A DNA stretch of 64,000 nucleotides from Alkalihalophilus pseudofirmus OF4. Its GTDB lineage: Bacteria > Bacillota > Bacilli > Bacillales > Bacillaceae_D. Position numbers and translations under genes: made by a program. Positions 9,128 through 18,586 of this stretch are shown here, in pieces. The first letter of the stretch is position 1. Every line of letters begins with the position of its first letter. The DNA lies in contig NC_013791.2 in NCBI RefSeq assembly GCF_000005825.2, positions 3,348,001-3,412,000 on the forward strand, read 5' to 3'. The notes under the pieces were generated by a model. That model did not search any database, had not been told where the DNA came from, and was given only the letters and a program-made list of their open reading frames with translations.

Positions 9128-9812
9128 AACCGTATTCCCCCCTTACCTGGTCACGCACAACTCGTCCATTCTCAATCGCTATGACACGTCTTTTTAAAGT
9201 GTTTACGATGTCCTTATTATGAGTAGCCATCACCACAGTTGTCCCGCGATGATTAATGTCCTCTAAAATATCCATGATCTCCCAAGCAGTATCTGGATCA
9301 AGGTTTCCTGTCGGCTCATCAGCAATAAGCACATCCGGCTGGTTTACAATTGCACGGGCAATTGCTACACGCTGTTGTTCCCCACCTGATAATTCATCAG
9401 GGAGTGCTCTAGCCTTACTCTTTAAGCGAACAATATCTAAAACATCCATCACCTTACGTTTAATGACCGATGGATTCTCTTCAATTACTTCAAGAGCAAA
9501 CGCAACATTTTCATAGACTGTAAGACTTGGAAGAAGCTTAAAGTCTTGGAACACTACACCGATTCTACGGCGCAGATGAGGAATTTGCTTTTCTTTTAAA
9601 GTAGATAGATTCGTCTTATCTATAAGGATATCGCCTCTTGTTGGGCGTTCTTCTCGGTACATCATTTTAATGAACGTTGATTTACCAGCACCGCTGGGCC
9701 CAACGACATACACAAATTCACCTTTTTCAATTGTTATATTAATGCCATTAATTGCAGAAACATTGTTTGGATACACCTTCCAAACGTCTTTCATTTCAAT
9801 CAAGTATCTCAC
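9117..9812 (-). CDS. ftsE: Cell-division ATP-binding protein FtsE
   Basis: A 231-residue ABC ATPase, membrane-associated through FtsX. Visible motifs: Walker A GPSGAGKST (about 38-46), signature LSGGEQQR (about 140), Walker B VLIADEP (about 160) and the H-loop ATHNKD. Length and order (cccB, ftsE, ftsX) match B. subtilis. The start codon follows a GGAAGTGAG-type site. Transcription probably begins at the extended -10 promoter near 9950. Confidence 0.95.
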   Translation of the reverse strand: MRYLIEMKDVWKVYPNNVSAINGINITIEKGEFVYVVGPSGAGKSTFIKMMYREERPTRGDILIDKTNLSTLKEKQIPHLRRRIGVVFQDFKLLPSLTVYENVAFALEVIEENPSVIKRKVMDVLDIVRLKSKARALPDELSGGEQQRVAIARAIVNQPDVLIADEPTGNLDPDTAWEIMDILEDINHRGTTVVMATHNKDIVNTLKRRVIAIENGRVVRDQVRGEYGYEI

Positions 9813-9950
9813 TTCCTTGCGTTCAGTCTCTCATGGTGTCTATTAACCTTCATGATTTCCTACGAACGCTGCTTACATAAGCAACATAATACGACGTTAA
9901 AGTCAGTACTTTTTGTAGAATATGAGCCTATCCTGTCGGCTCGCTTACCC

Positions 9951-9959
9951 ATTATACCA
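9951..9959 (-). promoter_or_regulatory. Extended -10 promoter of ftsE-ftsX-M23
   Basis: On the minus strand TGGTATAAT (TG-N-TATAAT) lies about 140 nt upstream of ftsE. No clear -35 is present, acceptable for an extended -10. The rest of the gap at 9813-10049 shows nothing else I can support. Confidence 0.55.
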
Positions 9960-10049
9960 TTTATTAAAACTTGTGCATGATCATTTATGTTACATTTTCA
10001 TTTCAAACGTGCTTTAAATTGTAAAAAAATTCGGTATAAATGGATGCAT

Positions 10050-10083
10050 AAAAAAAGATCTACCCTCAATATGAGAGTAGATC
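10050..10083 (-). terminator. Terminator of cccB
   Basis: GATCTACTCTC pairs with GAGGGTAGATC (one mismatch, short AT loop) and is followed by seven T on the minus strand. Confidence 0.88.
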
Positions 10084-10090
10084 CTTTGGC

Positions 10091-10456
10091 TTATTGAGCT
10101 TCAAGCCATGCAGCTAGGTTAGCAGCTTCGTCATCATCTAAATTTTGAGCAGGCATTGAACCTTGTCCGTTTTGGATGATGTCTTGAATTTCAGCAGCTG
10201 ACAGGCCAGTTCCTACTAGAGCTGGACCTGATGCCCCTTGAAGATCGCCGCCATGACATGCGATACAGCTTTGCTCATATGTAGCACGAGCTGATTCTGC
10301 ATCGTAATCACCAGCTGTTGCATCATCTGCAGGCTCATCTGCTGGAGCTTCATCTACTGCTGGAGACTCCTCATCAACCGGTGGAGCAGCTTCGTCTCCG
10401 CCGCCACATGCTGTAAGAGCAACAACTGCGCCAAGAGCTAATAAAAACTTTTTCAT
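10091..10456 (-). CDS. cccB: Lipid-anchored cytochrome c-551
   Basis: A 121-residue lipoprotein cytochrome on the outer face of the membrane. It has a signal peptide with lipobox LTAC (Cys19), an acidic Asp/Glu/Ala/Pro linker (about 23-50), and a class I cytochrome c domain with heme-attachment CIACH (about 66-70) and methionine ligand in GSMPAQ (about 100). It is a small one-electron carrier to terminal oxidases. Its place between yvjA and ftsE matches B. subtilis cccB. The strongly acidic linker is typical of such cytochromes in alkaliphilic bacilli (established knowledge, not proof of habitat). Strong GGAGG site. Confidence 0.9.
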   Translation of the reverse strand: MKKFLLALGAVVALTACGGGDEAAPPVDEESPAVDEAPADEPADDATAGDYDAESARATYEQSCIACHGGDLQGASGPALVGTGLSAAEIQDIIQNGQGSMPAQNLDDDEAANLAAWLEAQ

Positions 10457-10541
10457 CTGTGTTTCCTCCTTTTTATTAAAATGAATTGGATAGATATGGG
10501 TAGAAACCCATCACACAATATTATAGCCGATTTATTATCCC

Positions 10542-11414
10542 TTACGCTTGCTTGAATCCTTCCCCAAGCACCTCTGTGGCATTCGTAACAATGACAAACG
10601 CTTTTGGATCAACGGCTCGGACAATTTGTTTCAATTTTGTGACCTCCTGCTGATTGACCACACACATCAGCACAGGACGTTCCGCATCCGTATAGCCGCC
10701 ATGTCCGCTCAGCTTCGTCACGCCGCGATCGACATCTCTTAAAATGCTTTGGCGAACTTCCTCTTGATGATCAGAGATAATAAGAGCTACCTTTGCATAT
10801 CCTACCCCCATTTGCACTAAATCAATCGTTTTTCCTGTAACAAATAATGCAATTAAGGCATAAAGTGCTAATTCCAGACTAAATACGACAGCTGAAGTCG
10901 CTACGATTAAGCCGTCAATGACAAAGACACATAAGCCAAGGGACACCCCTGTGTACTTATTGAAAATTTGAGCTGCAAGATCTGTTCCTCCTGTACTCGC
11001 ATTGGCACGGAATACCGTCCCGAGTCCTAAACCGACTCCAATCCCGCCAAATAAAGCCCCTAGTAAAGGATCCTCAATCCCAACTGACCAATCTCTAGAA
11101 ATAAAAACGACAAACGGTAAAAATATCGTCCCGACTAACGTTTTTATGCCGTATTTAAAGCCACCAAGCATCAGCACCCCTAAAATAAATAAAGGAATGT
11201 TAAACGCCCATAACGTGTACGCCGGCTCAAAACCGACCGTATAAGTTAACAGCGTACTAATCCCGCTTACTCCGCCTGATGCGATCTTATTAGGTAGTAA
11301 AAATAAGTTAAATGCCAATGCCACGATTGCTGATCCAACTAAAATATACGTATAATCAATCATTCCTTGCATTAAACGGCTGCGTGGCTCAGGCAGTCTT
11401 CTTGTGTTCACCAT
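10542..11414 (-). CDS. yvjA: YitT/YvjA-family integral membrane protein
   Basis: About 290 residues with five or six N-terminal membrane segments (YitT domain) and a C-terminal cytoplasmic DUF2179 domain (about 215-285, VDRGVTKLSGHGGY). Function is not established. I place the start at the ATG at 11414, with GAGAG 10 nt upstream, rather than the GTG three codons earlier, where the site would be too close. Its position between prfB and cccB matches yvjA of B. subtilis. About 400 bp separates it from prfB, filled mainly by a 21-nt-phased repeat array. Confidence 0.85.
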   Translation of the reverse strand: MVNTRRLPEPRSRLMQGMIDYTYILVGSAIVALAFNLFLLPNKIASGGVSGISTLLTYTVGFEPAYTLWAFNIPLFILGVLMLGGFKYGIKTLVGTIFLPFVVFISRDWSVGIEDPLLGALFGGIGVGLGLGTVFRANASTGGTDLAAQIFNKYTGVSLGLCVFVIDGLIVATSAVVFSLELALYALIALFVTGKTIDLVQMGVGYAKVALIISDHQEEVRQSILRDVDRGVTKLSGHGGYTDAERPVLMCVVNQQEVTKLKQIVRAVDPKAFVIVTNATEVLGEGFKQA

Positions 11415-11536
11415 GCTTGTCACACTCTCTTTTCTTCGTAGTATGTCCTAAATCCTACGGTAGTATAGCACCACGGCCTCGCGCTGTAAACGCGAGCTCG
11501 CTAATGCGGTGAAGGGGTTGCGGGGTGCTGGCGCGG

Positions 11537-11755
11537 GACTGAGCATCAACTGAAGAACCTCGAGACCGAGCGCTCAGTTGATACAAATAACTCAGATACA
11601 GACGCTATTCCTGCCAATACTGACGCTATAAACTCCTCAGATGGCGCAATTACAAGTTAATTGCGTCAGTTCAATCTATAATTGCGCGGGTCGTGTTAAT
11701 TATTTGTGCTGCTGTCTCAATTTATTGCGTCACTTCAAGCCGTCATTGCGCCACT
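11537..11755. repeat. 21-nt-phased GCAA array A, with inverted half and palindrome
   Basis: Cores read as CGC(A/T)AT at 11603, 11624 and 11645 (exactly 21 apart), then flip to ATTGCG with GCG at 11663, 11684, a decayed unit near 11706, 11727 and 11748. Sequence between cores is not conserved. Beside it is ACCGAGCGCTCAGT (11565-11578, one change from the 14-bp palindrome seen at arrays B and D), inside a 9-bp inverted repeat ATCAACTGA/TCAGTTGAT (11545-11553, 11574-11582). The array fills the yvjA-prfB gap beyond the prfB terminator. Confidence 0.8.
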
Positions 11756-11781
11756 CTGCTCGCCCTCTTCCCGCACCGCAC

Positions 11782-11811
11782 AAAAAAAGACTGTTCCCAA
11801 AAGAACAGTCT
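11782..11811 (-). terminator. Terminator of prfB
   Basis: AGACTGTTC and GAACAGTCT form a perfect 9-bp stem, followed by seven T on the minus strand, 10 nt past the prfB stop. Confidence 0.92.
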
Positions 11812-11821
11812 CCCTGCTAGA

Positions 11822-12926
11822 TTACATCTTCAATGATGAACGTAAATATGCATTGATAAATCCGTCTAAATCGCCGTCCATGACTGCGTTTGTGTTTCCG
11901 ATCTCGAAGTTTGTGCGGTGGTCTTTTACAAGGCTGTACGGATGGAACACATACGAACGGATCTGGCTTCCCCAGCCGATTTCTTTTTGTTCACCGCGGA
12001 TTTCTGCAAGTTCTTGCTGCTGCTTTTCAATCTCTAATTGATAAAGCTTCGCCTTTAACATCTTCATTGCTTGGTCACGGTTTTTAATCTGTGAACGTTC
12101 ACTTTGACATGTAACGACTGTGTTTGTCGGCAAGTGAGTGATACGGATGGCAGAGTCGGTTGTATTAATATGCTGACCACCGGCGCCGCTCGCACGGTAC
12201 GTATCAACTTTTAAGTCCTCGGTGCGGATATCAATTTCCACATTATCATCAAGCTCCGGCATGACTTCACAAGATACAAAGGATGTGTGACGGCGTCCTG
12301 ATGAATCAAACGGAGAAATACGAACGAGGCGGTGAACCCCTTTTTCCGCTTTTAAGTAGCCGTATGCGTTATGTCCTTTAATAAGGAGGGTAACGCTTTT
12401 CACCCCAGCCTCATCACCTGGCAGGTAATCCATTGTTTCGACTTTAAAGCCGCGCTGTTCGGACCAGCGAGTGTACATACGAAGGAGCATGGATGCCCAG
12501 TCTTGTGACTCCGTACCCCCAGCACCTGGGTGCAGCTCAAGAATTGCATTATTTTTATCATATGGCTCACTTAAAAGAAGCTGCAGTTCAAAGTCATTTA
12601 GACGAGAGATTAACTCTTTTACGCCTGCTTCAAGCTCTTTTTCAAGCTCTTCATCCGCTTCTTCTTTCACAAGCTCATAGGATACTTCAAGGTTCTCGTA
12701 CTTTTCTTCAAGCTCTAAAAATACATTGACTTGTTCTTTTAAGCCGTTTGACTCATTAATTACAGTTTGGGCAGCCTCTTGGTCATCCCAAAAGTCAGGA
12801 GCAGTCATAAACTCATCAAGTTCAGCCATGCGCTCTTGCTTCGCTTCTAAGTCAAAGAGACCCCCTAAAGTCTGTTAATCTTTTGGCCATTGCTGCTAGT
12901 TCTTGCTTCACTTCTACTAATTCCAT
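11822..12926 (-). CDS. prfB: Peptide chain release factor 2, with programmed +1 frameshift
   Basis: RF2 reads UGA and UAA stops and triggers peptide release on the ribosome. The gene is in two frames. ATG at 12926 opens 24 codons ending at an in-frame TGA (12852-12854); a +1 shift there joins the long frame, giving 367 residues, the usual RF2 length. The shifted frame has the SPF stop-recognition tripeptide and the catalytic GGQ ([15 protein letters not shown]). It is downstream of secA, as in B. subtilis. Annotating only the long frame from an internal ATG would lose the N-terminus. Confidence 0.97.
12851..12866 (-). promoter_or_regulatory. RF2 autoregulatory +1 frameshift site
   Basis: The minus strand reads AGG GGG TCT CTT TGA C: an internal Shine-Dalgarno-like AGGGGG (12861-12866), then the slippery CTT before TGA followed by C. 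This is the classic prfB signal by which low RF2 favours frameshifting and so more RF2. Confidence 0.97.
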
Positions 12927-12980
12927 ACGCTCACCTCATTAATTAATTCCCTACATAGATTTATTGCCGAAAAGGCTAAA

Positions 12981-13003
12981 GGAGCCCGCATAAGCGGGGC
13001 TCC
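12981..13003 (-). terminator. Hairpin between secA and prfB
   Basis: GGAGCCC pairs with GGGCTCC, with extra GC pairs near the loop. The following T-stretch is interrupted, so it is a weak terminator or attenuator; prfB may be partly transcribed from secA. Confidence 0.6.
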
Positions 13004-13031
13004 ATTCATACCTATATTATACGTTAGCGCT

Positions 13032-15551
13032 TTATTTCCCCGCTCCGCAGCAGTTTTTGTATTTCTTGCCGCTTCCGCAAATGCACGCGTCGTTACGTCC
13101 GATCGTTTCACCTTTACGGATTGGCTGCTTTTTCTTCGGTTCTTGTTTAGATGTATCTTGATGAACTGCTTTTCCTTCAGCTACTTTTTGACGCTCAAGG
13201 TTCTGCTGTACTTGTGCCTTCATGATGTACATTGAAACCTCTTCTTCAATAGAAGCAATCATCGCTTCAAACATTTCGAAGCCTTCGAAGCGGTATTCAC
13301 GCAATGGATCGTTCTGCCCGTATGCACGGAGGTGAATCCCTTGGCGCAGCTGATCCATTTGGTCAATATGGTTCATCCATTTACGGTCAACCGTGCGGAG
13401 CATAATAACTTTCTCGAACTCACGCATATGTTCAGGTGTGAACTGCTCTTCTTTTTCATTGTAGCGAGCAATCACTTTCTCCGTAATAGCCTCCACCATT
13501 TCCTCTGGATCTAAACCTTTAATGTCTTTCTCTTCAAGCTCGCCCTCTTGGAGAAGGTTTGCATTCATATAGTTGACGATCGCCATAAGATCCCAATCCT
13601 CTGGCACTTCATTCTCAGGTGTGTGCAGACGGACTGTGCGATCAATGACATCCTTAATCATCGTCTCCACAATTTTACGCAGGTTGTCAGACTCAAGTAC
13701 TTCCATACGCTGCTTGTAAATGATCTCACGCTGCTCACGCATTACGTCGTCATATTGAAGGATTTGCTTACGAGCATCGAAGTTGTTACCCTCTACTCGT
13801 TTTTGAGCCGTTTCAACCGCACGTGAAACAAGACGGCTTTCAATCGGCTGATCCTCTTCCATGCCAAGACGCTCCATCATTGAACGCATATTATCAGAGC
13901 CGAAGCGGCGCATTAATTCATCTTCCATTGATAAATAGAATTGAGATGAACCAGGGTCCCCTTGACGACCGGCACGACCACGAAGCTGGTTATCAATACG
14001 ACGACTCTCATGGCGTTCTGTACCTAGAACATGAAGACCGCCAAGCTCGCGTACACCTTCGCCTAGTTTAATATCTGTACCACGGCCGGCCATGTTTGTT
14101 GCGATCGTTACCGCACCTTGTTGACCTGCACCCTCAATAATTTCAGCCTCACGCTCATGATTTTTCGCATTTAATACATGATGCGGGACACGGCGTTTAT
14201 TTAACAGCTTTGAAACAAGTTCAGATGTCTCAACGCTTACAGTACCAACCAGTACAGGTTGTCCCTTTTTATGGATTTCTTCAATTTCGTTAACAACCGC
14301 TCTAAACTTCGCTTCCATCGTCTTGTAGATAAGATCCGGCTTATCGATACGGGCAATTGGTTTGTTGGTTGGAATCACCATAACGTCCATGCCGTAAATA
14401 TTGCGGAATTCTTCTTCTTCTGTCTTCGCAGTACCAGTCATACCGGCAAGCTTTTCATACATACGGAAGTAGTTTTGGAACGTGATAGAAGCAAGTGTCA
14501 TGCTCTCGCGCTGGATCTGCATGCCTTCTTTTGCTTCAATCGCTTGGTGAAGACCATCACTGTAGCGGCGTCCTTTCATCAGACGGCCTGTGAATTGGTC
14601 AACAATCACCACTTCACCGTCTTCCACCACATAGTCCCCATCACGCTGCATGACGACATGTGCTTTTAAAGACTGATTTAAGTGGTGGTTTAACTGAACA
14701 TGCTTTTGGTCATATAAGTTTTCAATTCCAAACGCGCGCTCTGCTTTTGAAACCCCTTCTTCTGTCAGCTGAACAGCTTTTGTTTTCTCATCAAACGTGT
14801 AATCTTCCTCTGCTTTTAACACGCGGATAAATGAGTTTGCCTGCGTGTACAGCTGGGTTGAACGTTCAACCGAGCCAGAAATAATTAACGGGGTTCTTGC
14901 TTCATCGACTAAGATCGAATCAACCTCATCGACAAGAGCAAAGTGAAGCGGACGCTGTACCATCTGCTCTTTGTAGAGAACCATGTTGTCACGAAGATAA
15001 TCAAAGCCTAGCTCGTTGTTTGTGCTGTACGTAATATCCGCACGGTATGCTTCTGCTTTTTCTTCTTTAGTAAGGCCTGATTCGTTCAGCCCGACAGTCA
15101 ATCCTAAGAAACGGAATAACTCACCCATCGTTTCACAGTCACGACGAGCTAAGTATTCATTGACTGTTACAACATGAACGCCTTTACCTGTTAAGGCATT
15201 TAAATAAACAGGGAGTGTTCCAACTAATGTTTTACCTTCCCCTGTTTTCATCTCAGATATATTTCCTTGGTGCAGTGCAATACCGCCTAATAACTGTACG
15301 CGGTAAGGTGTCATTCCAAGGACACGTGTTGAAGCTTCGCGAACAGTTGCGAAGGCTTCTGGTAATAAGTCATCTAGTTTTTCGCCTTTTTCAAGACGCT
15401 CTTTAAATTCAAACGTTTTCTTTTGAAGACCATCATCTGATAGCTTTTTCATATCATCGGCTAGCGCATCAATTTGGTCCACGATCTTTTCGTTTTTCTT
15501 TACTTGACGCTGACTTGGATCACCGATGACTTTTTTTAGTAGTCCTAGCAT
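13032..15551 (-). CDS. secA: Preprotein translocase ATPase SecA
   Basis: An 839-residue motor that drives protein export through SecYEG. Visible: Walker A MKTGEGKT (about 100), DEVD (about 207), the preprotein cross-linking and helicase-like second nucleotide domain ([28 protein letters not shown]), the helical scaffold, and a C-terminal zinc motif [14 protein letters not shown] that binds SecB or ribosomes in relatives. Full length. The ATG follows a GAGAGGG site. Confidence 0.97.
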   Translation of the reverse strand: MLGLLKKVIGDPSQRQVKKNEKIVDQIDALADDMKKLSDDGLQKKTFEFKERLEKGEKLDDLLPEAFATVREASTRVLGMTPYRVQLLGGIALHQGNISEMKTGEGKTLVGTLPVYLNALTGKGVHVVTVNEYLARRDCETMGELFRFLGLTVGLNESGLTKEEKAEAYRADITYSTNNELGFDYLRDNMVLYKEQMVQRPLHFALVDEVDSILVDEARTPLIISGSVERSTQLYTQANSFIRVLKAEEDYTFDEKTKAVQLTEEGVSKAERAFGIENLYDQKHVQLNHHLNQSLKAHVVMQRDGDYVVEDGEVVIVDQFTGRLMKGRRYSDGLHQAIEAKEGMQIQRESMTLASITFQNYFRMYEKLAGMTGTAKTEEEEFRNIYGMDVMVIPTNKPIARIDKPDLIYKTMEAKFRAVVNEIEEIHKKGQPVLVGTVSVETSELVSKLLNKRRVPHHVLNAKNHEREAEIIEGAGQQGAVTIATNMAGRGTDIKLGEGVRELGGLHVLGTERHESRRIDNQLRGRAGRQGDPGSSQFYLSMEDELMRRFGSDNMRSMMERLGMEEDQPIESRLVSRAVETAQKRVEGNNFDARKQILQYDDVMREQREIIYKQRMEVLESDNLRKIVETMIKDVIDRTVRLHTPENEVPEDWDLMAIVNYMNANLLQEGELEEKDIKGLDPEEMVEAITEKVIARYNEKEEQFTPEHMREFEKVIMLRTVDRKWMNHIDQMDQLRQGIHLRAYGQNDPLREYRFEGFEMFEAMIASIEEEVSMYIMKAQVQQNLERQKVAEGKAVHQDTSKQEPKKKQPIRKGETIGRNDACICGSGKKYKNCCGAGK

Positions 15552-15927
15552 TGAATTCGCCCTCTCTTCATTCAGCTCATAACAACAACTTTCTATGAAC
15601 GTGAAGCTTTATCTCGCATATGCTCAATTTTAACAGGTTAAATCTGCCCTTACAAGGTAATTACCGCTACGGGGCCTAGAAGATGTCGACACGAACCCGC
15701 CTTACAGTCAGTGAATCGACAACGCGAATCATTGAAAAAGTAAAACTTTATTAAATGGTGGGAGATTTTTTTGCCCCATCCCGAAACCTAAGCTTCACTT
15801 AGCCTTTCTTGTTTTTCATCAAGCTTCTATTTTTGGTACCTTGCACCCAATATACGGAATAAACCCATTTTCTTGAACGTTTTCATTTGATATAGTAGAA
15901 AAAAATGCAAAAAATGAGGAAATTCTG
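15552..15927. other. Intergenic region between divergent secA and the sensor kinase gene
   Basis: 376 bases without a supportable gene. A possible kinase promoter is TATAGT at 15893-15898 with a poor -35; GAGG at 15915-15918 serves as its ribosome site. I see no convincing secA promoter, riboswitch or array unit here. Confidence 0.4.
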
Positions 15928-17559
15928 ATGAAGAACCCGCTTAGCTATTTAAAAAAGGAGAGACCGTATCAACTTCGAACACTCATCATCCTGTTAGTAT
16001 CGATTGTGGTCGTTAGTGCCCTGCTGTTAACCGGCCTTCTTGTTGCCTACGATACCGCCCAGCGCAGCGAGCGGACTCTTGAAGAGAAAGCACGGACAAT
16101 CGCTGCAACGATCGGACAAACTCCAGATGTCATTTACGGGCTGCGTAACGGGGATCAAGATGGTTCTGTGCAAACCTTTACAAAAGAGGTTCAAGACCTA
16201 ACCGATGTTCACTATATCGTCGTCATGGACATGAACAGCATCCGGCTGTCACACCCAAATGAAGAATTAATAGGGGAGAGATTTGTCGGCGGCGATGAGG
16301 ACCGGGCCTTACAAGGTGAATCCTACACGTCAGTTGCAGAAGGGACATTAGGAGAATCTATGCGTGCCTTCGTACCCGTCTATGACGGAGATGAACAGAT
16401 CGGCGTTGTCTCTACCGGTATTTTGCAAAGCCAGATCCGCTCAACGATCATTGAAGGTCAAACAAGCATCATTTACGGGCTTATTCTCGGTTTGTTAGCT
16501 GGCTTAATCGGAGCCCTGTTTTTAGCGCAAAAGATTAAAAATGTCTTAAATGGGCTTGAACCTAGTGAAATTTCACAGCTGCTTAAAGAACGCGAGGCGA
16601 TGCTTGCTTCTGTTCGGGAAGGAATTATTGCGATTGATGAAAAAGGTGTGATCGTCGTTGCAAACCGTGCGGCTCTCAGCATGTTTGAACGTGCCGGGCT
16701 TAAGGGTAATCCATTAGGACAGCATGTCGCATCCTACATGCCAAACTCCCGACTGCATGAGGTATTAGTGCATAAAGAGATGAAATTAGACCAAGCGGAA
16801 AAGCTGAATAAGCTCGATATAGTCATTAATCATGTCCCTGTTAAGACGTCCGGCCGATTAGTCGGCGCCCTAGCTACCTTCCGTGATAAAACAGAACTGA
16901 CGATGATGCTAGAGCAATTATCAGGTGCGAAAACATATGCTGAAACCCTGCGCAGCCACACCCATGAATTTATGAATAAACTCCATGTCATCTCGGCGAT
17001 GGTTTTTACCGAGTCCTATGATGAATTGCAATCTTACATTCAAACAATCTCTGACTTCTATCAAAAGGATGTCGGCTGGATCTCCGACTATGTAAAGGAC
17101 CCAGTCTTAGCCGGCTATCTTCTAAACAAATTAAGCTTCTTAGAAGAACAAGGCGTCGAAGTTGATTTGTGCGGTGAAATGCCGTGGCCTTCGATTAGAC
17201 AAGCTGAGGTGCTGGATTCTCTTATTACAGTCATCGGCAACTCGCTGGATAACGCCTATGAAGCGATTAAAGACCAAGATGTGCAGGAACTCTATATTGA
17301 CGTTTCATATTCAGAAGATGGTTACTTAGAATGGACCGTAGAAGATAACGGGCCAGGGCTTAATGAGGATCATCCGAGAAATTGGCTGGAGAAAAAGCAA
17401 ACGACGAAAAGCGGCGACCGCGGCTACGGCATGTATCTAATTAATGAAGCAATCCGCCGTACAAACGGAGAGCTCGAAATTGAATCACAGAAAGGAGAAG
17501 GAATGACCTTTAAGGCACGCATTCCCTACACCAACCATGATACGAGTACTCATTATTGA
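15928..17559 (+). CDS. CitA/DcuS-family dicarboxylate sensor histidine kinase
   Basis: A 543-residue membrane kinase. Plan: TM1 (about 19-41), an extracytoplasmic PAS/Cache sensor (about 42-172), TM2 (about 176-199), a cytoplasmic PAS (about 215-320), a dimerisation helix with THEFMNKLH (phospho-His near 350), and an ATPase domain with N-box GNSLDNAYEA and DNGPGL. This layout is that of MalK, DctS, CitA and DcuS, which sense C4-dicarboxylates or citrate. The downstream DASS symporter gene supports a dicarboxylate ligand. The response regulator gene overlaps its 3' end. The exact ligand cannot be told from sequence. Confidence 0.85.
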   Translation: MKNPLSYLKKERPYQLRTLIILLVSIVVVSALLLTGLLVAYDTAQRSERTLEEKARTIAATIGQTPDVIYGLRNGDQDGSVQTFTKEVQDLTDVHYIVVMDMNSIRLSHPNEELIGERFVGGDEDRALQGESYTSVAEGTLGESMRAFVPVYDGDEQIGVVSTGILQSQIRSTIIEGQTSIIYGLILGLLAGLIGALFLAQKIKNVLNGLEPSEISQLLKEREAMLASVREGIIAIDEKGVIVVANRAALSMFERAGLKGNPLGQHVASYMPNSRLHEVLVHKEMKLDQAEKLNKLDIVINHVPVKTSGRLVGALATFRDKTELTMMLEQLSGAKTYAETLRSHTHEFMNKLHVISAMVFTESYDELQSYIQTISDFYQKDVGWISDYVKDPVLAGYLLNKLSFLEEQGVEVDLCGEMPWPSIRQAEVLDSLITVIGNSLDNAYEAIKDQDVQELYIDVSYSEDGYLEWTVEDNGPGLNEDHPRNWLEKKQTTKSGDRGYGMYLINEAIRRTNGELEIESQKGEGMTFKARIPYTNHDTSTHY

Positions 17560-18265
17560 AGATGACCCGATGGTAGCTAAGTTTAATGCGATCTTCGTTG
17601 AAAGAATTCCAGAGTTTAAGCTTGTTGGTGTCGCACGCGGCATTGAGGAGGGCTGGACGTATTTAAACGAGGAAGCTGTTGATTTAATTTTACTAGATGT
17701 ATATATGACAAATGAGAACGGGCTGGATCTATTAATGGAACTGCGACGCGAGAATCATCCGGTCGATGTGATCGTCGTCTCCTCCGCCAATGACCGCGGT
17801 TCGATTCAAACCGCCCTCCGTTTTGGTGCGGTAGATTATTTGATTAAGCCGTTTGAGTTTGATCGTTTTCAAGATGCGCTCTTACGTTATAAGCAGACCT
17901 TTCAAGATATGAAAAAAGAAGCAATCCAGCAAGAAGAGGTTGATCGTTTATTTTTAACAAAAGGCAATTCAAACAAAAATGTCCCAAAAGCTGATCTCCC
18001 CTTGCCAAAAGGAATCACAAAAGAAACGTACATACGCGTGCTGCGAGAAATTAATAAGCATAGCGACTGGTTCTCTACCAATGATCTAGTAGACGCAACA
18101 GGCATCTCACGCGTATCATTGAGAAAATACCTGCAATATTTAACGAACTCAGATATTCTCCTGTTCGATGTCGATTATCAGCGCACAGGCCGCCCGCTGC
18201 ATCAATATAAGCTGACCAACCAAGGCTATGATTATATTGTGAGTGTATTAAAGGAAGAGAAATAA
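17537..18265 (+). CDS. CitB/DcuR-family response regulator
   Basis: A 242-residue two-component regulator. The receiver domain (about 1-120) has acidic residues D9/D10, phospho-Asp in LILLDVYM (near 54), and Lys in LIKPF (near 103). After a linker comes a C-terminal helix-turn-helix (about 165-240, DATGISRVSLRKYLQYL), as in MalR/DctR/CitT. The ATG overlaps the kinase gene by 23 nt without a good ribosome site, so translation is probably coupled. Likely target: the transporter gene 320 bp downstream. Confidence 0.87.
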   Translation: MIRVLIIEDDPMVAKFNAIFVERIPEFKLVGVARGIEEGWTYLNEEAVDLILLDVYMTNENGLDLLMELRRENHPVDVIVVSSANDRGSIQTALRFGAVDYLIKPFEFDRFQDALLRYKQTFQDMKKEAIQQEEVDRLFLTKGNSNKNVPKADLPLPKGITKETYIRVLREINKHSDWFSTNDLVDATGISRVSLRKYLQYLTNSDILLFDVDYQRTGRPLHQYKLTNQGYDYIVSVLKEEK

Positions 18266-18270
18266 GCGGG

Positions 18271-18296
18271 AACTGCCGTGTTTGCGGCAGTTTTTT
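18271..18296 (+). terminator. Terminator of the two-component operon
   Basis: AACTGCCG and CGGCAGTT pair perfectly around a six-base loop, followed by a T-run. Confidence 0.92.
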
Positions 18297-18324
18297 GGTT
18301 TGGTGCGGTGTTTTATACTGGAGG

Positions 18325-18449
18325 ACTGAGCGCTCAGTAGGAGTTTTTTAGCAAATTTGTTGTCTTTTTTAGCAAAACCGTCATTTTTTCTAGCAAACTA
18401 GGTGACTTTTCTAGCAAATCTTTCAATTATTTTAACAAATGATAACAAA
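18325..18449. repeat. 21-nt-phased array B (TTTAGCAAA core) with flanking palindrome
   Basis: AGCAAA begins at 18350, 18371, 18392 and 18413, and AACAAA at 18434: five units exactly 21 nt apart, each after a T-rich stretch; a further AACAAA lies at 18444. The perfect 14-bp palindrome ACTGAGCGCTCAGT (18325-18338) sits between the upstream terminator and the first unit. The core differs from the other arrays (GACGCAATT) but shares the period, the GCAA and the position past a gene's 3' end. Confidence 0.8.
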
Positions 18450-18553
18450 TATTGGAACACACCTACCCTCTCTCACTTTCTTTAGTTACAAAACCCTGCA
18501 TAATAGTTTCTAAAACTGTACGATAAGACTCAAATGATTCAGAATATAAAGAA

Positions 18554-18567
18554 AGAAATCGCTTTCA
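18554..18567 (+). promoter_or_regulatory. Possible cre (CcpA) site upstream of the symporter
   Basis: AGAAATCGCTTTCA matches TGAAARCGYTTTCA at 12 of 14 positions, 20 bp before the start codon. It would fit carbon catabolite repression of dicarboxylate uptake. The match is imperfect. Confidence 0.4.
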
Positions 18568-18586
18568 AGAGAGGGAGGCTTTAAAC

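Noticed and set aside
11822-12829. prfB as a single ORF starting at an internal ATG
   Set aside because: The upstream 24 codons and canonical frameshift signal show the true start at 12926.
15874-15890. cre site upstream of the sensor kinase
   Set aside because: Right half CGTTTTCA fits, but the left half has four mismatches.
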